A program made the translations under genes and the position numbers. A stretch of DNA of 64,000 nucleotides from Sedimenticola selenatireducens (GTDB lineage Bacteria > Pseudomonadota > Gammaproteobacteria > Chromatiales > Chromatiaceae), in assembly GCF_007625115.1 (NCBI RefSeq), contig NZ_VMNH01000004.1, positions 1 to 64,000 on the forward strand, written 5' to 3'. Of the stretch, positions 60,773 through 64,000 are shown piece by piece; the stretch's first letter is position 1, and each line of letters starts with the position of its first letter. The notes beneath the pieces are model-generated. The model saw only the letters and a program-made list of their open reading frames with translations, did no database searches and had not been told where the DNA came from.

Positions 60773-62380
60773 ATGAGCTACACAACCGCAATCAATGATG
60801 ACGCTCACCACCATCACAATCCAACGGGTTGGCGCCGTTGGCTATTCAGCACCAACCACAAAGACATCGGCACACTCTATCTTCTGTTCGCCCTGAGTAT
60901 GCTGTTTATGGGTGGAGCCAGCGCCATGCTGATCCGCGCTGAGTTGTTCCAGCCGGGCATTCAATTACTGGACCCCGATTTATACAACAATCTCGTGACG
61001 AATCACGCCCTGCTGATGATCTTTGGGGCGGTAATGCCTGCCGCGGCAGGACTCGCCAACTGGATGATTCCCTTAATGATCGGTGCGCCAGATATGGCCC
61101 TTCCGCGCATGAATAATCTCAGCTTCTGGATTCTACCTGCTGCCGGGACCATGCTGATCCTCTCTTTTGTGGTGCCCTTTTTCCCAGGTGGTGGCAGCCA
61201 GATTAATACCGGATGGACGCTGTATCCGCCACTATCTGTCCAGGTTGGCATGTCAATGGACTTCCTCATTTTCGCCATCCATCTGCTGGGTATCTCCTCC
61301 GTACTGGCATCAATCAATATCATCGTTACCCTGCTGAATATGCGCGCGCCCGGCATGACCCTGATGAAAATGCCCATGTTCTGCTGGACATGGCTCGTCA
61401 CCGCATTCTTGCTGATTCTTGTGGTACCCGTACTGGCAGGTGGTGTCACCATGCTACTCTTTGATCGCCATTTTGGAACCAGCTTCTTTGATGCAGCAGG
61501 TGGTGGCGATCCCGTGCTGTTTCAGCACCTGTTCTGGTTTTTTGGACATCCAGAAGTGTATGTCCTGCTGCTACCATCCATTGGCGTGCTCTCCCATGTT
61601 ATCCCAACCTTCTCACGGAAACCGCTGTTTGGTTATAAATCGATGGTTGGCGCTATGATTGCTGTCGCAACGATTGGCATGGTGGTTTGGGCTCACCATC
61701 AATACACCATTGGTATGTCGCTTGGCGCTGTCAGTTATTTCATGATTGGCACGATTATCATCTCGATTCCTGTCGGCCTGATGATCTTTAACTTTATCGC
61801 CACCATGTGGCGTGGTGCCATGACATTTGAGACACCCATGTTATTCGCTGTAGCCATCATCATGATGTTCACCTTCGGCGGACTCAGTGGTGTCATGCTG
61901 GCGGTGGTTCCTGCTGACATGCAGTATCACGACAGTATGTTCGTTGTTGCCCACTTCCACTATGTCCTTATGCCAGGCGCAGTATTTGGATTGTTTGCCG
62001 GTGTTTTTTACTGGTTACCCAAATGGACCGGGCATATGTATGACGAAAAACTCGCCAAGATTTTTTTCTGGGTTAACGTAATAGGTTTCAACCTGACATT
62101 CTTCCCGCAACACTTCCTAGGCCTGGCGGGCATGCCACGGCGAATCATTGATTACAATGTAATGTTCACTGAGTTCAATGTAGTCTCAAGTATTGGCGCT
62201 ATGATATTCGGATTCAGCCATCTATTACTGCTCTACATTGTCATTAAGACCATTCGCGGAGGAGAGAAGGCAACCGCACAAGTTTGGGAAGGCGCAAAAG
62301 GACTGGAGTGGGAAGTACCCTCACCACCCCCCTTCCACACCTGGGAGACACCCCCTTCTATCAAACAGGAGCAACAGTGA
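60773..62380 (+). CDS. ctaD: Cytochrome c oxidase subunit I
   Basis: Catalytic subunit that reduces oxygen to water and pumps protons. 535 residues, twelve membrane helices, from the ATG at 60773 (TAAGGAG nine bases upstream); an in-frame start at 60689 inside coxB is spurious. Haem a/CuB ligands: HALLMIFG region (His), HPEVYVLLLP (His and the crosslinked Tyr), AHHQYTIG and VVAHFHYVLM (His pair). 13 bases after coxB. Confidence 0.98.
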   Translation: MSYTTAINDDAHHHHNPTGWRRWLFSTNHKDIGTLYLLFALSMLFMGGASAMLIRAELFQPGIQLLDPDLYNNLVTNHALLMIFGAVMPAAAGLANWMIPLMIGAPDMALPRMNNLSFWILPAAGTMLILSFVVPFFPGGGSQINTGWTLYPPLSVQVGMSMDFLIFAIHLLGISSVLASINIIVTLLNMRAPGMTLMKMPMFCWTWLVTAFLLILVVPVLAGGVTMLLFDRHFGTSFFDAAGGGDPVLFQHLFWFFGHPEVYVLLLPSIGVLSHVIPTFSRKPLFGYKSMVGAMIAVATIGMVVWAHHQYTIGMSLGAVSYFMIGTIIISIPVGLMIFNFIATMWRGAMTFETPMLFAVAIIMMFTFGGLSGVMLAVVPADMQYHDSMFVVAHFHYVLMPGAVFGLFAGVFYWLPKWTGHMYDEKLAKIFFWVNVIGFNLTFFPQHFLGLAGMPRRIIDYNVMFTEFNVVSSIGAMIFGFSHLLLLYIVIKTIRGGEKATAQVWEGAKGLEWEVPSPPPFHTWETPPSIKQEQQ

Positions 62381-62517
62381 ATTCACCACAGGACGATCTC
62401 AGACGAAAGAATGTTCGATTAGCCCTGATATTGGCTGGCTTTGCGCTGATCGTGCTGATCACTGCATTCCCCTTTTGGCAAAACATTTTTAAAGTTTTGG
62501 GAAGTGCGGTTAAGTGA
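62377..62517 (+). CDS. Cytochrome oxidase small assembly protein
   Basis: A 46-residue protein with one membrane helix (about 15-35). It starts at GTG 62377 overlapping the ctaD stop as GTGA, with CAGGAG five bases upstream, and its own stop overlaps the ctaG start in the same way. A longer upstream frame would run inside ctaD and is not supported. Small single-helix proteins in this exact place are known as cytochrome oxidase small assembly proteins. The function is inferred from position. Confidence 0.8.
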   Translation: MNSPQDDLRRKNVRLALILAGFALIVLITAFPFWQNIFKVLGSAVK

Positions 62518-63095
62518 GCGATGCTGATCTGACACAAAAAAAACGGCGCACAGTCTGGTGGCTGTCGTTTTTAGTGTTAGGCATGTTTGGCTTTGGGTTT
62601 GCCCTTGTACCGCTCTACGATTTGCTCTGCCAAGTAACCGGTATTCAATCCGTCAATATTCGCAGTACAGGGAGTGCAAATGCGCCTTATGCTGCTAACT
62701 TAAAAGGCGTCAATGAATCACGTTTTATCACTATTAAGTTTGATGCTTCTGTCCATCCCAATCTACCCTGGGAGTTTGCACCTGTGGTGAGAAACTTAAG
62801 AGTCAACCCCGGCAAACAGTATCAAGTCAACTTCTCGGCCCATAATAGAAGCAGCAGTGAAGTCACGGGGCAGGCCATACCCAGCGTTGCACCCTGGCAG
62901 GCTACCGGGCATCTGAATAAATTAGAGTGCTTCTGTTTTAATCAACAGACTTTGGCAGGCGGAGAATCGGTAGAGATGCCATTGCGATTCATGATCTCCC
63001 CAGATCTTCCCAAGGAGATTAGCTCGTTAACCCTCTCATACAGTCTTATGAAAATGGAAAAGCCCGTAGTAGTGCAGGATAAAGCAAAAGGTTAA
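62514..63095 (+). CDS. ctaG: Cytochrome c oxidase assembly protein CtaG/Cox11
   Basis: Inserts copper into the CuB centre. 193 residues: one N-terminal membrane helix (about 14-34), a periplasmic domain with the copper-binding ECFCFNQQ motif (about 141-148). Starts with GTG at 62514, four-base overlap with the upstream small gene. Confidence 0.95.
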   Translation: MSDADLTQKKRRTVWWLSFLVLGMFGFGFALVPLYDLLCQVTGIQSVNIRSTGSANAPYAANLKGVNESRFITIKFDASVHPNLPWEFAPVVRNLRVNPGKQYQVNFSAHNRSSSEVTGQAIPSVAPWQATGHLNKLECFCFNQQTLAGGESVEMPLRFMISPDLPKEISSLTLSYSLMKMEKPVVVQDKAKG

Positions 63096-63123
63096 CTGTA
63101 TTTAACTAACAGGACAGCGACTT

Positions 63124-63996
63124 ATGTCATCCACAGATCAACACACTACTTACTTTATACCAGACCCTAGCCCTTGGCCGATTATTGGGATGGTATCGCT
63201 GTTAGTCACCTTATTTGGTGCCGTATTGGCAATGAATGGTGTCGTCGTCGGAAAGTTCATCGTCTTTGGTGGACTGCTGCTCTTTGCCTATCTGTTATTC
63301 GGTTGGTTTCGAGATGTCATTTCCGAAAATCTATCCGACAAATACAACGCACAGGTCGATCGTTCGTTCCGAATGGGCATGTTCTGGTTTATCGCCTCTG
63401 AAGTGTTTTTCTTTCTGGCCTTCTTCGGCGCACTCTTTTACATACGCAATATCGCACTCCCCTGGTTAGGCGGTGAAGGCTATCTTGGCGCAACAAAAGA
63501 GATTCTCTACAACCAGTTTGAATCAGCATGGCCAAGCCATGGGCCAGGGCAGCTCGGCGGAGAATTTATCCCGATGGGCGCATGGGGAATCCCCGCCATC
63601 AATACCTTTTTATTGCTCTCAAGTGGCGCCACAATAACCTGGGCTCACTGGGGACTCAAACAGGACAACCAAAAAACATTGGTACGCGGTCTAATGGCCA
63701 CCATTGCACTGGGGCTACTCTTTGTTGCATTTCAGGCGTATGAGTACATTCACGCCTATGAGGCACTCAACCTTACACTGCAATCGGGTGTCTACGGCTC
63801 AACCTTTTATATGCTGACAGGATTCCACGGCTTTCATGTGACAATGGGAGCCATCATGCTCATGGCCATTCTGGGCAGAAGCATGAAAGGTCATTTCAGC
63901 GCCCATAACCATTTTGCCTTTGAGGCTGTTGCCTGGTATTGGCATTTTGTGGATGTTGTCTGGTTAGGCCTGTTTATCTTTGTCTACTGGTTCTAA
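63124..63996 (+). CDS. ctaE: Cytochrome c oxidase subunit III
   Basis: 290 residues with seven membrane helices. Features: RMGMFWFIASEVFFFLAF (conserved Glu), and HGFHVTMGAIML and the C-terminal EAVAWYWHFVDVVWLGLF. AGGACAGCG upstream of the ATG at 63124. Stops four bases from the window end; the operon may continue beyond. Confidence 0.97.
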   Translation: MSSTDQHTTYFIPDPSPWPIIGMVSLLVTLFGAVLAMNGVVVGKFIVFGGLLLFAYLLFGWFRDVISENLSDKYNAQVDRSFRMGMFWFIASEVFFFLAFFGALFYIRNIALPWLGGEGYLGATKEILYNQFESAWPSHGPGQLGGEFIPMGAWGIPAINTFLLLSSGATITWAHWGLKQDNQKTLVRGLMATIALGLLFVAFQAYEYIHAYEALNLTLQSGVYGSTFYMLTGFHGFHVTMGAIMLMAILGRSMKGHFSAHNHFAFEAVAWYWHFVDVVWLGLFIFVYWF

Positions 63997-64000
63997 TTTC

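Noticed and set aside
62284-62376. Longer version of the small oxidase gene starting inside ctaD
   Set aside because: The GTG at 62377 has a strong ribosome binding site and stop-start overlap; the extension is ctaD read out of frame.
1-64000. tRNA, rRNA, CRISPR arrays or prophage
   Set aside because: No cloverleaf with TTCGA arm, no rRNA signature, no regularly spaced repeats and no phage structural genes were seen in any gap.

Overview
The window reads as a chromosomal segment of a free-living or symbiotic Gammaproteobacterium. The main evidence is the conserved block rpsB-tsf-pyrH-frr-uppS-cdsA-dxr-rseP-bamA-skp-lpxD-fabZ-lpxA-lpxB-rnhB-dnaE-accA-tilS in its usual order on the minus strand, plus an RF2 gene with the classical programmed +1 frameshift. 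LPS (lpx) and outer-membrane assembly (bamA, skp) genes show a Gram-negative envelope. An aa3-type cytochrome oxidase cluster shows aerobic respiration. I cannot name the species; sulfur-oxidiser-like (Chromatiales-type) affinity is only an impression.

Layout. (1) 1-5.9 kb: a nested inverted repeat, then a four-gene neighbourhood that looks like a DSF (diffusible signal factor, cis-2-unsaturated fatty acid) signalling locus: an acyl carrier protein and a ketoacyl synthase in one operon, a divergent RpfC-type hybrid sensor kinase, and a convergent RpfF-type DSF synthase with both catalytic glutamates at the canonical spacing. No rpfG is present. (2) 5.9-13.2 kb: hrpB helicase, ybaK tRNA-editing protein, then a minus-strand group made of an RNase II-family protein, a 65-residue protein, a membrane-anchored Rad50/SMC-like ATPase with no nuclease partner, and a two-helix membrane protein. 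(3) 13.4-19.3 kb: ygfZ, an HDOD protein, lysS, prfB (frameshifted) and a protein with two cyclic-nucleotide-binding domains plus rhodanese. (4) 19.3-20.2 kb: a REP-associated tyrosine transposase (RAYT) flanked by exact copies of a two-hairpin repeat. (5) 20.2-27.9 kb: an MSHA-like pilin operon (mshA, C, D, O, P, Q homologues) ending in a 1565-residue four-LamG MshQ-type adhesin; the pilus assembly machinery is not in the window. (6) 28.0-49.0 kb: the housekeeping block named above, with an S2 autoregulatory leader upstream of rpsB and a strong terminator after tsf. (7) 49.4-58.0 kb: map, glnD, a mannose-1-phosphate guanylyltransferase, uppP, and a dapL-lysA pair implying the aminotransferase route to lysine and meso-DAP. 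(8) 58.3-64 kb: a DUF2189 membrane protein and the cytochrome c oxidase operon coxB (with fused cytochrome c)-ctaD-small assembly protein-ctaG-ctaE.

How the parts connect: most of the window is envelope biogenesis, translation and respiration. The accessory, most notable parts are the DSF-like locus with its own ACP and KAS, the RAYT/REP island, the MSHA-like adhesin operon and the unpaired membrane SMC-like ATPase. No rRNA, tRNA, CRISPR array, prophage or IS element with terminal repeats was seen. All functional calls rest on motif and family recognition by eye; no database search was run.
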